Counted from the stretch's first letter, positions 24,214-37,188 are shown. The stretch: DNA of 64,000 nt from Diplosphaera chodatii (GCA_032358165.1 JAALGY010000004.1:186001-250000); one strand, 5' to 3'. A program made the numbers and translations. The notes: generated by a model from the sequence alone, not told the origin.

Positions 24214-27200
24214 TCACACGCCCTCAATCTGGTCCTGCAGACACATGGCAGAAAGCATGGTCAGCTGAAATCCGTGTACATCGCAGCATGGGGACACCAC
24301 ATGTGGCGCAGTGAACATGCCGCAATGAGGCGTTCAACCTCCCAGCCAGCCTTTGCAGAGCCAGCTGTGCATCGACCATGGTCTGGTTGCAGATCCAGTG
24401 GCAAAGCCAGCCTATAGCAATCGTCAAGGGACTGGCATCGCACCTCGACATCGGTGTACAGCTGGCGCAGGCGCTCCAGGTTCTCCTCAGACGTATCCCA
24501 GTAGCCACGGCCATTGGCCTGCACCGTACCATGTAGCTTTGCCAGTGAGCCGATATATGCAACCCCAAACGCAGCCCAACATGCGTGAATGGACAGCACG
24601 CAGCATTCTGCATCTACAGGGTGAGATGTGTTTGGGGAGACATGCGCGGCAGGCGTAGCAGGGACAAGCGGCAAGATGGGCAAGCCCACCTCCAGGAAGC
24701 TGGCGACCAGCTTGCGGAAGGAGTTGGGGTTGGTCTCCATCAGCCGCTGCTGCATCTCTGCATCCTCGATGTACGTCCTGCAGAGGCATGGACAAAGGTG
24801 CAGTGAGCCAGCAGTCTTAATAGTTGGATTGTGCCGTCCTTCAGCCTTCCACTCAGGGCCCAAAGTCGTCCGGACCATATGCCGCCACTGCTGGCAGACG
24901 CACGACCATGACATTGCCCAATCAAGACGCAATCAGGTGTCAGATTGTGGACAGCACAGCAGAGGCGCGCACTTGTTGGCCTCGTCGTACACCCAGTTGT
25001 CCACGGTGCCCGAGGTGGCGGACCAGCCCATGGTGTTGGTCAGCCGCTTCTGGATCTCCCGCACCCCCTCGTACCCGCTGCCCAGCATGCCCTCGTACCA
25101 CTTGGGGTTCAGCAGCTTGGTCCTGCGGGCAGCAGCGCGCGTGCAACTCAGGGGGCACGTGTGGGCATGCAAGAGGCATGTGCGTCAACGCAGATGCGCA
25201 CACTGCAACGGCACACTGGAACGACAGGCGGTGACGCAAGTGGGTCGGCAAGCTCACATGGCCGTTGGCAGCTCTCGTGGCATGGCATGGCAGGCCCAAG
25301 CTGGTGCCCCAGTGACATGTGGTGACAGCTCGAGGGAGGAGGAGGTGTCTACCTGGCATCCAGGCGCACGGTCTCGGACAGCGTGCGGACCTGGGCGTTG
25401 GCTGTGGTCGTGTCTGCAGCAGACAGAACCGCAGGTCAGCCCTGCATGCATGCTGAGTCCAGGGCGCGCATCAAGCGGCCGTGTAGTGCAATGGCAGCTG
25501 CAGGCTGCCCAAGACAGCCACAGCCGCCGGCAGAACGTGCGGCCCTGATTGAGGCGCCCTTGCACTGCACGGGCCCAACATGTGAGCATCATGCATGGGT
25601 GTGCATGGGGGGCGGCGCGGGAGCCGGGGCGGGCACCTGCGATGTAGGACGACGGCATCTTGCCATCCCCGCGCAGGCCCGACACCAGCTTGGTGGGGTC
25701 GCTGTCGAAGTAGTGGCTGACGTCCGTCAGGCTGATCTCGCTGCTGTCCAGATTCTGCAACAGCACAGCACCACCACGCTCAGCACCGACACCCCAACTC
25801 TGCTGTCCCCGTCGTGCTTATCGTTTATCATTGGTAAACATGCCCCTCCGCTCTGTGTGTCAACATCAGCAGGGCTGCCACTGTCGGCGCCTGCTGCTGT
25901 TAAATCCAGGGTGGCGGCCGAAAAGAAACGCTTGTCCAACCAGTTCACTGCCATGTTAGACTGGCTCTGCACCTGGAAGGTTGCGTCGACGGTCTTCATT
26001 GCCGACTCGAAGCCTTCCCTGTTTGCCTCGCCGCCAGCACCGGGCCTAGAGAGGTAAACAAAGACGAGTGTGAACAACAAGCCAATGCTACCACTGATGT
26101 TCTGCAGAATAAGCAAGTCAGATATGTGGTTTGATAACAGGCTACCATGCATTGCCTGGCGCATAGCTGGTCATGACGAGGACACTGCAGCACTGACTGC
26201 ATCATTGTGGGCGCACACACCGGTCGCTGTTGAAGGCGAAGCTCTTGCGCGACAGGTACATCTCCTGTAGCTGCTGCTCGTCAGACCTGCATGCATACAG
26301 CTCTCGGTGTGAGCCTGACACCAAGCAGGACTCTGCCCGGAAGACATGGCCTACTACACTAGAGCATGACTTCCCAAGATGGCAGCGAACGAGTGCACAA
26401 GTGGGCTGCTGCCGAGCTGACGTGGCTCCTGAAACAGAAGGACGCATGCGACCAGGGCGCACCAGGAGCTGTTCTCCACGGCCAGGTTGACGTTGGAGCT
26501 GTAGCTGCCGCTGGCGTTGGAGAAGATGCGGCAGGCGGCCTCCCGCATGCTGACCCCCCGCTCCTTGGCCTGCATTCAGTGGGATACCCTCGGCACCGGG
26601 GCATGATGTGTGATTGCCACAATGCATTGCAGGCTGCCAATGTCTGGACAGCATGAGCGTGCTGCATAGCGCCACCGTGCTGAATAGAGAGAGGGAAGCC
26701 TGAACGGCGCAGGTGAAGCCGCTGCAGCGCACCTGCTCCTTGGCGTGCTTCCGCACGAAGTTCATGTCATCCGGCTCGTCCTGCTCCGCTGCCATCTTCA
26801 CCGCGCGGTCCAGCAGGTTCATCTGCAGGCATGACACACAACTCCTTGAGCCAAAATTCTCGAGAACACCGCATGGGGTCAAACAAGTCTTGCTGCACAT
26901 TGTAGCTCAGCGGCTGCGGAAGGATGCTCTGTGTTTCTGCCCCCATTCATATTGACAACTGAAGGCCAGAAGCCACCAGGGCAGTCGTAAAGCAGCAGCA
27001 CGCAGGGCGGCAAACAGTCCGTGTGTCACCTGGTTGACGAACAGGTCGCGGAAGACGCCAGAGCAGTTGACGACCACATCAATGCGCGGCCGGCCCAGCT
27101 CCTCCAGGGGGATGACCTCCAGCTTGTTGACACGACCCAGGGCGTCTGCCACTGGCTTCACGCCCACCATGATCATGACCTGCCGAGGCGTAGCAAACTC

Positions 27201-30200
27201 ATAAACTGGGCTGTCTCCATAAGTATTTGACATACAAGCTTGACTGGAGAAGTCAACAGTTGCAGAGGGATTTTTTGAAGTCTGCCAGCAGGATGCCGCA
27301 GCTCACCTGCGCGAGCGACTCGCCATAGGTCTTGATGTTGTCGGTACCCCACAGCACCACCGCAATCGTCTCGGGCCACTTGCCGCCGTTGTCCAGCTTC
27401 TGGCGCTTCAGCAGGCGGTCCACCACCACCGTCGCCGACGCCACCGCCGCGGAGGTGGGGATGGACTGCGGGTCCAGCGCGTGGATGTTCTTGCCCGTCG
27501 GCAGCACCTGCAGCACGGGGATGTGTTGCGGGTCAGCCGCCGTTGCTCTCGCTCAGTCAGACAGCTGACACAGAGGCGGCGGGCCCTGCGAGTCCACAGC
27601 ATGGGCAGGCTTGGCGGCGTGTCGAGCCTGTTCCTGCCAATGGCTGCTACGATCCCAAGACTTGCTACACTGAACGATGCAGCGTAAGGGGTCAGGGTTT
27701 AGGTGGATGACCGCACCTTGGGGTTGCGGATGGGGTCGCCGCCGGGCCCGGGCTCGACGTACTCGCCGTTGAGGCCCTGCTTCAGGGCCCCCAGCTCATT
27801 GTCCTTCACGATCTGCAGGGTTGATGGAGGCCCGGTGTCACAGGACGTTCAACACCATACTGCAGAGATGGGGGCATGCGCTGAGACGCAGATGTCAGGG
27901 ATGGGGCATATTCATGGCGCCTGGGCTTGTCAACAGCAGCATGCAGCGGATGCTGTGTTCAGAGGGGTGGAAGAGCAGGAGCACCTGCTCCAGGCAGAAC
28001 TCCAGGTACGTGAACAGCAGCCGCATGTCCTGCAGGTTCGCCTTCTTGAACTGCGTCTTCTGCAGCGCACAACCAGGAGCAGAGGTTCAGTATCCAACCA
28101 TGCCCGCTGGCCAGCAGGTTGTGACAAGCTGCAGTTCCTGCACACTCGAACTTGTTGTATGCTGAACACAAGTGCTACAGCTGCAGCTCCTCCGATATCT
28201 GTCTTGCGTCGTCATGCAGCAGAGGGGTGCGCCAGGCCACTGACGCAGCCGCCAGGGCAGACCGCAACAGGGCTGCGACCCCGACCCTCGCGGGCGTGTC
28301 GGATTGAAAACAAACGTGCTTGGCTGTCGTCATAGGAGCCGCGCCTGCTCCCCATGCCAGGCCACACACCCCTTCATCTGCAAAACCCGCAGCTTACACA
28401 AAGTGGAAGCGAGAGTAGGAAGCAGGGGGGGAATTCTAAGCACCTCTAGCGCCTTCATGTACGGCTCGCGGTCGAAGTTGGCGAGGCGCGCGAAGTTCTT
28501 GAGCGCGGAGCCGGACACGCGGCCCTGGCTGTCGGTGCGGTCCGCCACGAAGGCGCCCACCGCCTCGCGGCTCGCCATGGTGATCTCCTGCAGCAGCTCC
28601 ACGTCCGCCAGGATGCCCTGCACCGGTGGCACAGCCCAATCAGTGTCTCCGGAAGTGAGGAGCACTGCACTGAGCTGATGTTCTGCGTGCTGCCTTCCGG
28701 CTGCTGGCTTGCTGACGGGTGCCAGGACGAACCGCACCCTCAGCAATGGCCACAGCATGCGGAAGCTGACGACAACTGGTTTTATGCTACCGCGCCGACC
28801 TTGTTGTTGGCGGCGTAGATATCCTCAATGCGGCGGCCAATGGATCGGGCCAGGATGCCGGGCAGGCCGGCCGTCGGCGGCTCATTCTCGGGGCGGTCGA
28901 TCTCGGAGATGGACACCAGGGTGGCGACGGCCTCTGGGGCGGAGGGCGGGGAGCCGACCACATGCAGCCCGCACGGCAGCAGCCGGGACTCAATCTCCAT
29001 CAGCCTGGGGTGCAGAATGGCAGCACCCGGTCAGTGCTTGTCTAGCGAGCAGTGCTGAGTCGTGCACCCCATTTCGCATCTGCAGTGCAATCTCACACAG
29101 GTGGGCCCGCTGCATATCTGGCACCGCTGCCAGCCAGACGGCAATGCTTCTCCCATGTCACGTCTGCAGCCGTATCCTGCCATTGGTTCGCCACCATAGA
29201 GATGGCTCACATGTGACAGCCAGATACTCAGCTACCACGCAGATGGCGTACAGGTAATGGGCAGATGTGAGCGAGTGTGGCAGGGCCCTCACTTGCGGTA
29301 CACGTTGCCGACGATCTGGTCGCGCTGGTCCAGCGGCATCGCGGCGGTGTCCGTCTCGTCGGGCGGCAGGTTGCAGTCCTTGTCCATGTTGCACACGCGG
29401 GCGGTGGAGATGATGGTGGAGGCGATGGCCGGGCCGCGGCCCCCCTCCCGCAGCGTCTGGTAGCTCGCGATCAGCTCCTTCAGCTCCTGTCGGCGAGACG
29501 GGGACGGCCAGCACCTCAGGAGAGAGCTGGCATGCTTTAAGGCCCGTCGCGGCAGCGCATGACAGTCTCCAACAGGGTAAACCGTCCAGATGCGCTGACA
29601 GAGCTGAGCACCTCGGTCACAGCCAGAGGAAAGATGCCGCGGTCTTCTGTTCTGCTCCGCCCGCACCTTCAGGCCCTTGTACAGGCCGGCGTTCTCGGCG
29701 GGCGGCGTGAGGTAGGAGATGGTGTTGGCGTACGACCGCCGCTTGGCGATGGTCGCCTCGCTGGGGTTGTTGGCCGCGTAGTAGTACAGGTTGGGCGTGG
29801 ACGCGATCAGGCTGTCTGGGTAGCACACGCCCGACATGCCGACCTGCGCGCGTTGCGGGATACCAGTTGCAGGAGGGCTGAGTTGTGTGCGGGTTTGTGT
29901 GGCTCAGGCACAGGTGTCCGCAGTTGCGCAGCACCGCATGCCGTGAAAGACCCACCTGCTTGCCGGGCATGAACTCCAGCGAGCCGTGGGTGCCAAAGTG
30001 CAGCACTGCATCTGCCTGCAGCAGCCACATCATGCGAGTTGTAGTGGTGCTGTTGGCCTGACACTCAGTATCAAGAGTGCACATGAGGTGAGCAGATGCG
30101 CAAGGCTCCTGCAAGGCCTTCGCCGACGACGCCTCCAGACTGCATTGCTGCCGCGCACCTTGAAAACGTGCTCCAGGTAGGTGTAGTACGCCGCGAAGCC

Positions 30201-33200
30201 GTGGTGCGGGCTGGCGGACTTGGAGAACAGCAGGCGCATCGGGTCGCCCTCGTACCCGAATGTGGGCTGCAGCATGTACACGCTCACATGTCAAGAATGG
30301 CTTGAGCACCGCCAGTGCTAGCATGGCAGTAGCTCTGGATGTATAGACGATGGATGATCAACACTGTGACTGCCTTGGGGACAACCAGCGCTGCCTGCGA
30401 CGGCGACATCTGAGCGATATCTGGCAACATGCTAACCTGCACGCCGATGAAGATGTTGCCAAAGTGGCGGCCATACACCAGCAGCTCCTGTCCATTGGTG
30501 TTCAGGTTGCCTGCGGCGCAGCAGTATACATCTTTCTGAGCCAGATCCCGACAAGTAATGCGAAAGTGCTGGATGCTGAGTCTTCAGGCAAGCAATAAGC
30601 TGTGCTAATGCACAGTGAGGCAGGCACAGCTTGTCAGTCCACTGGGCACACCTGGCTTCTTCAATGCAAATTGGACAGCTAGCATGACAGAAAAGGGGGC
30701 AGCCTGCTCACCTGGCGGCTTGCCCCAGTTCTCCTCCAGGGCCTCCGCGTATGGGCACAGCCGCTGGTACTCCGCCACGCTCATCTTGTATGCGATGTTG
30801 AGGTCCGCGGAGTTGAAGCGCGCCGTCTCGTCATTCAGCACGCTCTTGATGAGGCCGCCCTCCTCCTCTGGCAGCTCACCCACATTGTAGCCGTCGTCTT
30901 GCAGCTCCTACATCGTTGAATCGACCAGTCAGATGGCCAGCGCTCATCAGCTGCACCACCTTCACGACGCGCTTGCTGAGCATGTGCAGCTGCAGCACAT
31001 CGATAGCTTGTGATGTTTTCGATGTGCTCCTGCTTGAATCAACCCCTCATGCAGGTTGGGTATGTATGCTGAGCGCGGCCACAAGCCAGGGCACAGGAAA
31101 GGGCTGCTGCAGCATGGGTCGCGCACCTTGAGCACGCGGTAGATGGAGCCGAACACGTTGAGGTAGGCGGCGGTGCCCACGTTGCCCTTGTCGGGCGGGA
31201 AGCTGAAGACGGTGACCGCCAGCTTCTTGTGCGCGTTCTTCTTGCGGGCCAGGCTGGCCCACTTGATCGCGCGCTCCGCCAGGCTGTCGATGCGGTCCTG
31301 TCATGTTGAAAAGTGATTTGTTTGAAGCCAAGCCATCGGATGCTGGTCAGTGTGTGTCACTGTTTTGGTGAAGCCATTGCGGCAGATGCTGAGATCCTGC
31401 AGCATACATGGGAAGGTCAGCACCTAGCACGCTGCAACGAGCAACTGCTGATCAGGTCCGCACCGGCAGCGAGTGGCTCTTGCCGGTGTTGGAGTCGCGG
31501 CCGGCAAAGATGATCGGCTCCAGCGCGCCGTCCAGCTCCGGCAGCGCCACCTGCCACGGCGGTGACCACCCCTCAGTCGCACGCCACACAGATGATGCCC
31601 AAGGAAGGGCAGCACTCTGCATGTGCAGGCATGCTAGCTGCTGGTGCAACGCGAGTGTTATCAGGCGGAAGCTGGCAGCAGCACCTGCAGGGCGACCTGC
31701 ACCGGGTGCAGCCCCAGCTCGGAGTCCATCCACTCCTCGGTGGTCTGGAACACCAGGGGCAGGGAGACGAGGTAGGGCACGTTCAGCCGCTTCAGGGCCT
31801 CCACTGCCTTGGGCGCATCCTGCCGTGCCGGCCCGCCCACCAGCGCAAAGCCTGCAGGGAACGCTATCAGCGGCGCTCACGCTTGCAGGGCACGTGGTCA
31901 AGCCACCTTGGTATGGGCGAGAGCAGCATCTGTGTGCCCAGCTAGGTGCCACAGATGCAGCCGGAGGGCAAGTGGCCAACTGTGGGGTTCCGAGCACAGC
32001 TGCCGCTCTTGCATGACGCTGACCGTAGGTGCAGAAGGCCGCTTTGGCCCTGGAGGCCCTGGAGGCACTGTAGCCCACCTGTGAGCGAGACCACGGTGGA
32101 CACGAAGGCCTTGCCGGAGCCCAGGGGGTCGAAGAAGAACTTCTTGACGGGGGAGGAGAAGTCCAGGCCGCCGGCAAACACTGGGATGACCTGCAGCCGC
32201 CACCACAGTGCAGCGTCTCATCTGGCCGCACACAGCTAGCATGGGCAAACGTCACTGCCGGGCTGGCCACGCCAAGACCACTATACCGCTGAGCTGTTCA
32301 CAGGTGGCCGCCGGCAGGTCGAGACATGTACACATTGATAGCTGATGCCTCACGACTGTGTAGCACTGTGGCAGGCTGTGGTGGCACAAAACGTTGGGCA
32401 CCATGCCGAGGTCTGTCTGCTGAGAGATGTGTGCACCTTGGCGCCGCGGGACTCCAGGTTCGACACCACGCCGGAGTAGTGGCCCTCGTCGCCCGTCACC
32501 AGGTGGCTGCGCTGCAGCACCAGCCCGATGATGGGCGCGTCCTTCTCGAACTTCACATCCGACCGCGTGTCATACCTGCATGACCAGAGGACCCCCGTCA
32601 GGAGCAAATCAGACCACATAGCAACCGCTGAGACACTGCTGCAGGTCAGCGCAGCTATTCTGGTGCAGCATCTGGCTGGCAAGTGCTTACAGACAGCAAC
32701 AAAGCTGCATGACAGGGCCACAATTAAGACCAGCAAGACGCGGGACGCCTCGTGTTACACTTGCAGCGATGCCGCCAGCATGCGCCGGGCATCGGTGTTG
32801 CAAACCGACTTCACTTCGGTTGTGCATACGATGTTGCTTCAGGCTGTCCCAGAAAGGCAGTCGAGCATTTGACATGTCAAACCCACCAGTTCAGGTACTC
32901 CTTCAGGTCCTCGTAGTAGGCGGGCGCGAGGGGGTGCCAGATGCCGACCTCGGGGAACAGCTGCGGCTCGGCGACCTTGAACTCCACGCCCTTGAGCGCG
33001 GGCACGTAGTTTGCGGAGGTGCTGAGGATGAGGTTCTCCAGGTTCTCCGGGTTGCCGCCCTGCCAGTACTGCAGCGACTCCACGAAGTGGCGCGCGTCCT
33101 GCGCCTTCTCCATCGGCAGGAACTTGAGCACCTGCCAGTGGGAAAGAGGAGTCTGGAGGGGATTTACAGGAGCAAGGATTTGACACAAGAATCTATCAGC

Positions 33201-35378
33201 ATCATCGCAGGTCACAGTGCAGCATGACGATGCCAGCTGGTTGGGTGGCAGCGTCCAGCAAGCAGTGTGGACTGGATGCAGGCGCCATGTGCGCTGGCCA
33301 GCATGGTCACTCACCTTGGGCAGCGTGCGGACGAGCTGCAGCATCTGCTCCTCGAAGTTCTCGTTGTTCTTGCGCTGCAGCAGCCAGAGCATCACGGTCA
33401 GCAGTCATAATGGGTCATGAAGCCCCTTACATGGTTCACATTGGAAGCAGCGCTGCTGTGCGCAGTGCAGCAACAGCTGCCGCCAGGTAGCAGTGTCACG
33501 GCGTCAGCACGCACAGCAAGTGCATTGCTGCAGGTGAGGGACCAGACAAACCCGCCACCAGCCACCACCCACCTGCTTCTTCATGAAGTCGGAGATGACG
33601 GACTTGCCCTGCCCCAGCTGGCTCATCGCAAAGCTGCCCAGCTTGTTCAGCCGCATGACGGCCGGCATCGACGGGAACACCAGGATCGCGTCGAGGCTGT
33701 CCCGCACCGGGCTGACCGCCTCCACAATCTGCAGCAAGAGGCGGTCAGCGTTGAATTAGCAGACTTTTTCTGAAGAACTGTTTGTTTGTGACGCTTCTAT
33801 GCCAGCAGCTGCTCATGTAGTTGACAACAAGCAAATTGCAGCGCTCCTTGGCAGAGTTGACACTGGCAGTCTTGGGAGGCGTCGTAAGACTGCCCACCTT
33901 GTCAGCCAGCTCCTCAATAAAGATGAGCGAGCCGATGAAGATGTTGGCGGACGCGACGTCGGCCTGCAGCGCCTTGAAGTTGGACGCATCACGCAGCTCC
34001 TCCAGCAGGTAGCCCACCTGACAGGCAGTCGCAAAGGCAGCTCGGTTGGGAGAAGGAGGCACAGTCCCTCGGCGGCCGACGAAACACACCGACATCATCA
34101 ACGTCAATAGATTGGCGAGTTGCAACTCTGGGCACTCAAGGGGCAGGGACACTGCAGCAGCGCACCAGCTCCACGGCCATGTGCTTGTTGTGCGCGTTGA
34201 TGTTGCGCACAGCCGCCGTCAGGGATGCCTGCGGGCATCAGGGCAACGCTGAGCGGAGGGACCTTGAAGGTATCGTGCTGCGAGAGGGCATTTGGCAGAG
34301 CCTTGTACGTGCTGTGTGACTCGCAGCACATGGCTCTGTGGCCGCCACCAGTGCTGCATCCTCCGCCATCGCGCCAGTTACTGAACATATTGCAGCCGCT
34401 GCTGAGTGCCGCCTGAACACTGCTGCCCACCTGGTACTGCGCCTCCAGCACCACATACACCATCTTCACTACGGTCTTGCCCTGCCGCTCCGCGTCTGTC
34501 GGCACGATGCGGCGGGACTCTGGATCCACCGCTGTGTACCCAGCGCCTGCAGCAAAATGCGATGTGCAATCTCACATGCTGACGGTGCACACCGATAGGT
34601 GTCACATGCCATCACATAAACCGGTGCCATCCCAGCCACTATGTGCTGGCCTTTCGCTATTGTGTGCGGAGCCACAGGCTAATGAGATGGCACGTGCATC
34701 TGCCGCCAGCTGTAGCAGCCGCATGCTGCGCTGCCGCCAACCGACACCCACCTGGGCCGTCGCCGATGTTCAGGCGCAGCGGCTCATCGGTGCCGAAGGT
34801 GCTGCTGCGGCTCTGTGGCGAAGACGAGCTGCGCTGCCGCGGCGGGGACGCAATTGCCATGGTCGCCTACGACAGCAGCAGATCAGGACGACTGTCAGCA
34901 GCATTTTGGTGGATCGCAGGCCGGCGCAGCAGACATCGTAGCCTGCAGCTCCTTGTCGTTCAGGATGCAGCTGCAGCGCCGCATTTTGGGCGCGCCAGGC
35001 GCTTTATATCGACGTGTCCAGTTGGGAGCTTTTGGCACAGTTTGCAGCGGCCGGATGCGCGATACCGCTCACCTGCTGCGAGCCACGGGCTGCCTTGCTC
35101 CGACTGCATGTCTGCCGTTGCAGCTGCCGGCCGCGTGCCGCCTGCGGAGGCAAACACTGCGATCCTCTGCACTAGCTCCAGTCCCGTCCACTGGCACCCA
35201 GTTGTGTATCGTTGCTAATACCTGTGCATGTTTGCATGCAAGCAGCCCATAACGCTATCCAGCACACCTGCGAGCGGCTGCTGCGCAGGTCGTCGGCCTT
35301 GAACGCCGGCCGCCGTGTGTTCGCCTGCCTGCCCGCCAGTGGCACCTGGCCGCTCGGCAGCAGCGCGCCTCCCGCCAT
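24214..35378 (-). CDS. CHLH: Magnesium chelatase subunit H, plastid, 1402 aa, 35 exons
   Basis: Porphyrin-binding subunit of the ATP-dependent magnesium chelatase, which inserts Mg into protoporphyrin IX in the chloroplast with ChlI and ChlD. Exons (minus): 35268-35378, 34752-34866, 34431-34546, 34166-34228, 33898-34017, 33573-33728, 33315-33374, 32887-33131, 32437-32575, 32079-32190, 31697-31851, 31464-31550, 31127-31297, 30712-30907, 30437-30510, 30159-30266, 29956-30015, 29667-29843, 29293-29486, 28800-29004, 28444-28617, 27985-28059, 27717-27812, 27307-27507, 27030-27179, 26733-26822, 26463-26569, 26221-26286, 25973-26045, 25637-25754, 25353-25413, 24973-25122, 24690-24777, 24444-24518, 24214-24234. 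All phases join, giving 1,402 residues, the usual size. Landmarks: a Ser/Arg-rich transit peptide (about 1-55), [11 protein letters not shown] at 681-691, [53 protein letters not shown] and a C-terminal DQIEGV in a seven-codon exon. Confidence 0.97.
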
Positions 35379-35816
35379 GCTGCTCCTCTGTCCTGCTCCT
35401 CTAGGGTCCTACGCACACATGCAATACGCAGCGGCCGGACAGGTCGATGGTTGAACCGGTATATTTGCTTCCAGGCCAAAGTGCAGATTTGGGTAGGCCT
35501 GGATATCTTGCAAGTAGGAAGCAGGACCAGTCGTTGGTGGGCGATTTGGCGGGAAGCACAGGGTGCATGAGCAAGTGTGGGGTGTGGGCGGCGCCCTGAG
35601 CACCATCGGCCTCCTCTCCTTCCGCTTGCGGGTGCTGCTGTCAGAATGTCGTCAGACGAAACCACAGCTGGTCCCTGCCACTATCTATTGCTGGTGTACA
35701 GTCTCATCAGTGCGTGTCTGATGAACCAATATGTGAATGGCTCCGGCCCACACAGCTGACATCGTCCAGCAGATCTGTCCTGATGAGTATTTACTGGTGA
35801 TGGAAGTCCAGCGTGG
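35379..35816. promoter_or_regulatory. Upstream region of CHLH
   Basis: This 438-base gap separates the CHLH start from the TRM112 stop, both on the minus strand. It should hold the CHLH promoter, which in green algae is normally light-regulated, although no specific element can be assigned from sequence alone. Confidence 0.5.
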
Positions 35817-36819
35817 CTAGACTTCGTGTTCGTCGAGCAGCAGGTTGGGGATGCCCTTCTTGACCAGGAAGCGGCGGCCATCCAGGGGGCAGACGAGCGC
35901 GCCCTCCTTCAGGCCCACCTGCAGGGTTCAAGGAACCATGCACCTCTTGAAACAACCTGCGGTATCCGCATCCTTCGGTGCTCTTCTCCACTCCGTCTGC
36001 AGTTGAGGGGCAAAGGCACACCCCTCTCTTGGTGTTGTGCTGCACGTAACAACTGCCACCGCAGCCGTCAAAGCAGATGCAGTGCAGCATGCAGCCTCGG
36101 TTGATGTCCGCCACGCATTTCAAGACGAAGATGCAACAGCACACCAACAAGAGCATGTGGTGGACTGAACCATGCATTGTATGTGCACAGCCACACTAGC
36201 CGTATGGAGGTACTACACAGGATGTTTGGAAACATGCCTCCAGCAGTGCATGGTGGAAGGCGGCGAGGAAGTCGTCGTCCTCCAACGACTCCACTGACGC
36301 TGTCTCTGGCAGGTTGTCAATGCCTGTGGACGGCGACACACATGACTGTCATTCACTTCCTCATCAAATGCACGTCCAGCAATAAACACCCGCCGCACGC
36401 CTGGTGCTGTTGAGATTCACAACACACTGATAGAAGATTCAATGCAAACGACGGTTTGTGGGCATTCAGCACGCCAGGACACGGTCATTGCAAGCGCATG
36501 CGCTACAGGGGCTGCCATGCATGTCGCCACACAGCGCAGTTGCAGCACCGTATATGCAGCGCGGGAAACCGGCTGCGTCGTGTGGTATACGATAGTAGTC
36601 ACCGACTGGTGTGTACGCATGTTGAAACTCACCGAGGCTGGCGGCGGCCGCTCGCAGGGTGTCCCACTCAATGCGATCGAAGATGTGCCGCAGAAAGTCC
36701 GCGTCGAAGTCGGCCTCTTGCTCCTCTATCTCCTCAGCCTCAATGATGAACGGCTGCGGCTGCTCGTGCTTGTGCGACCGAATGTGGCATGCAAGAAAAT
36801 TATGTGTGAGCAATCTCAT
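35817..36819 (-). CDS. TRM112: TRM112-like methyltransferase activator, 124 aa, 3 exons
   Basis: Small zinc-binding partner that activates several methyltransferases acting on tRNA, 18S rRNA and release factor eRF1. Exons (minus): 36633-36819, 36238-36323, 35817-35918; length 124 matches the family. The start MRLLTHNFLACH and the C-terminal block EGALVCP...GRRFLVKKGIPNLLLDEHEV are diagnostic. IEWDTLRAAAASL matches the central helix. Intron 2 only joins in phase if it uses a GC donor (GAG^GCATGT), giving HALLE-VGLKEGALVCP. The usual N-terminal CxxC zinc pair is reduced: one Cys is visible at LACH and one in LVCP, so zinc binding may be altered. Confidence 0.92.
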
Positions 36820-37094
36820 GCTGGCAAGGGTCAGCAAATGGCGTCCGGGCAGCGCAGCATCATCGCAGCTGACAGACCGTTGTGAGCAAGCATGGCCGAC
36901 TGTTGTGTATGTGGGTGCCTGGAAATACGACAGTGTGCAATAGGCATCATGTGTGTCCGGTATGTACTACAGGGGTGCCTGTGCTGGAGGGCGGAATCCT
37001 GATGTCCCTGATGCAAACTTTGTTACGTTTCACACGACCGCCTGTGAGATGGAATCATGAGACGCAAGGCATCGGCTTGTGCAAAAACTATCTG
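36820..37094. other. Upstream region of TRM112 and tRNA 3' flank
   Basis: Short gap between the TRM112 start codon and the tRNA-Pro gene. It includes the T-run that should end tRNA transcription at 37083-37087. No other feature is seen. Confidence 0.5.
37083..37087 (-). terminator. RNA polymerase III terminator of the permuted tRNA
   Basis: On the minus strand a run of five T follows the 5' half of the permuted tRNA-Pro by seven bases. This is a standard RNA polymerase III stop and supports transcription through the whole permuted unit. Confidence 0.75.
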
Positions 37095-37188
37095 CCCTAA
37101 GCGAGAATCATACCACTAGACCAATCACCCTGCACATAGTTTTGGGGTGATCCGCGAATTGAACGCGGGACCTCTCGCACGTTAGAGA
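37091..37188 (-). other. Bulge-helix-bulge splice motif of permuted pre-tRNA
   Basis: In the minus-strand transcript the leader (37179-37188) pairs with the trailer (37091-37100). The order is: anticodon stem CTCGC/GCGAG, a 3-base bulge CGT (37181-37179), a 4-bp helix TTAG/CTAA, a 3-base bulge GGC (37096-37094), then AGA/TCT. This is the canonical 3-4-3 motif cut by tRNA splicing endonuclease. Cutting each bulge after its second base leaves the loop TTAGGG plus T, exactly seven bases. Confidence 0.88.
37095..37179 (-). tRNA. Circularly permuted tRNA-Pro (anticodon AGG)
   Basis: The 3' half comes first in the transcript (37179 down to 37144), then a 13-base linker (37143-37131), then the 5' half (37130 down to 37095). 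The 3' half holds anticodon-stem strand GCGAG, variable loop AGGTC, a perfect T arm CCGCG-TTCAATT-CGCGG, acceptor strand ATCACCC and discriminator C. The 5' half holds acceptor GGGTGAT, D arm GGTCTAGTGGTATGAT, stem CTCGC and loop TTAGGG. The acceptor strands pair fully, and the ligated RNA is 72 bases with anticodon AGG, as in eukaryotic tRNA-Pro. The gene joins at position 37/38, the usual intron site. A TATA-like stretch lies near 37243-37249 upstream. Permuted tRNAs are known from Cyanidioschyzon, prasinophytes and chlorarachniophyte nucleomorphs. Confidence 0.93.

Noticed and set aside
23680..24417. 245-codon plus-strand open frame
   Set aside because: Overlaps the terminal CHLH exon on the opposite strand and shows no domain or splice sites; probably chance.
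32245..32310. Minus-strand tRNA-like segment AGCTCAGCGGTATAGTGG inside a CHLH intron
   Set aside because: It resembles an A box and D arm, but no matching T arm or acceptor strand lies on either side in normal or permuted order.
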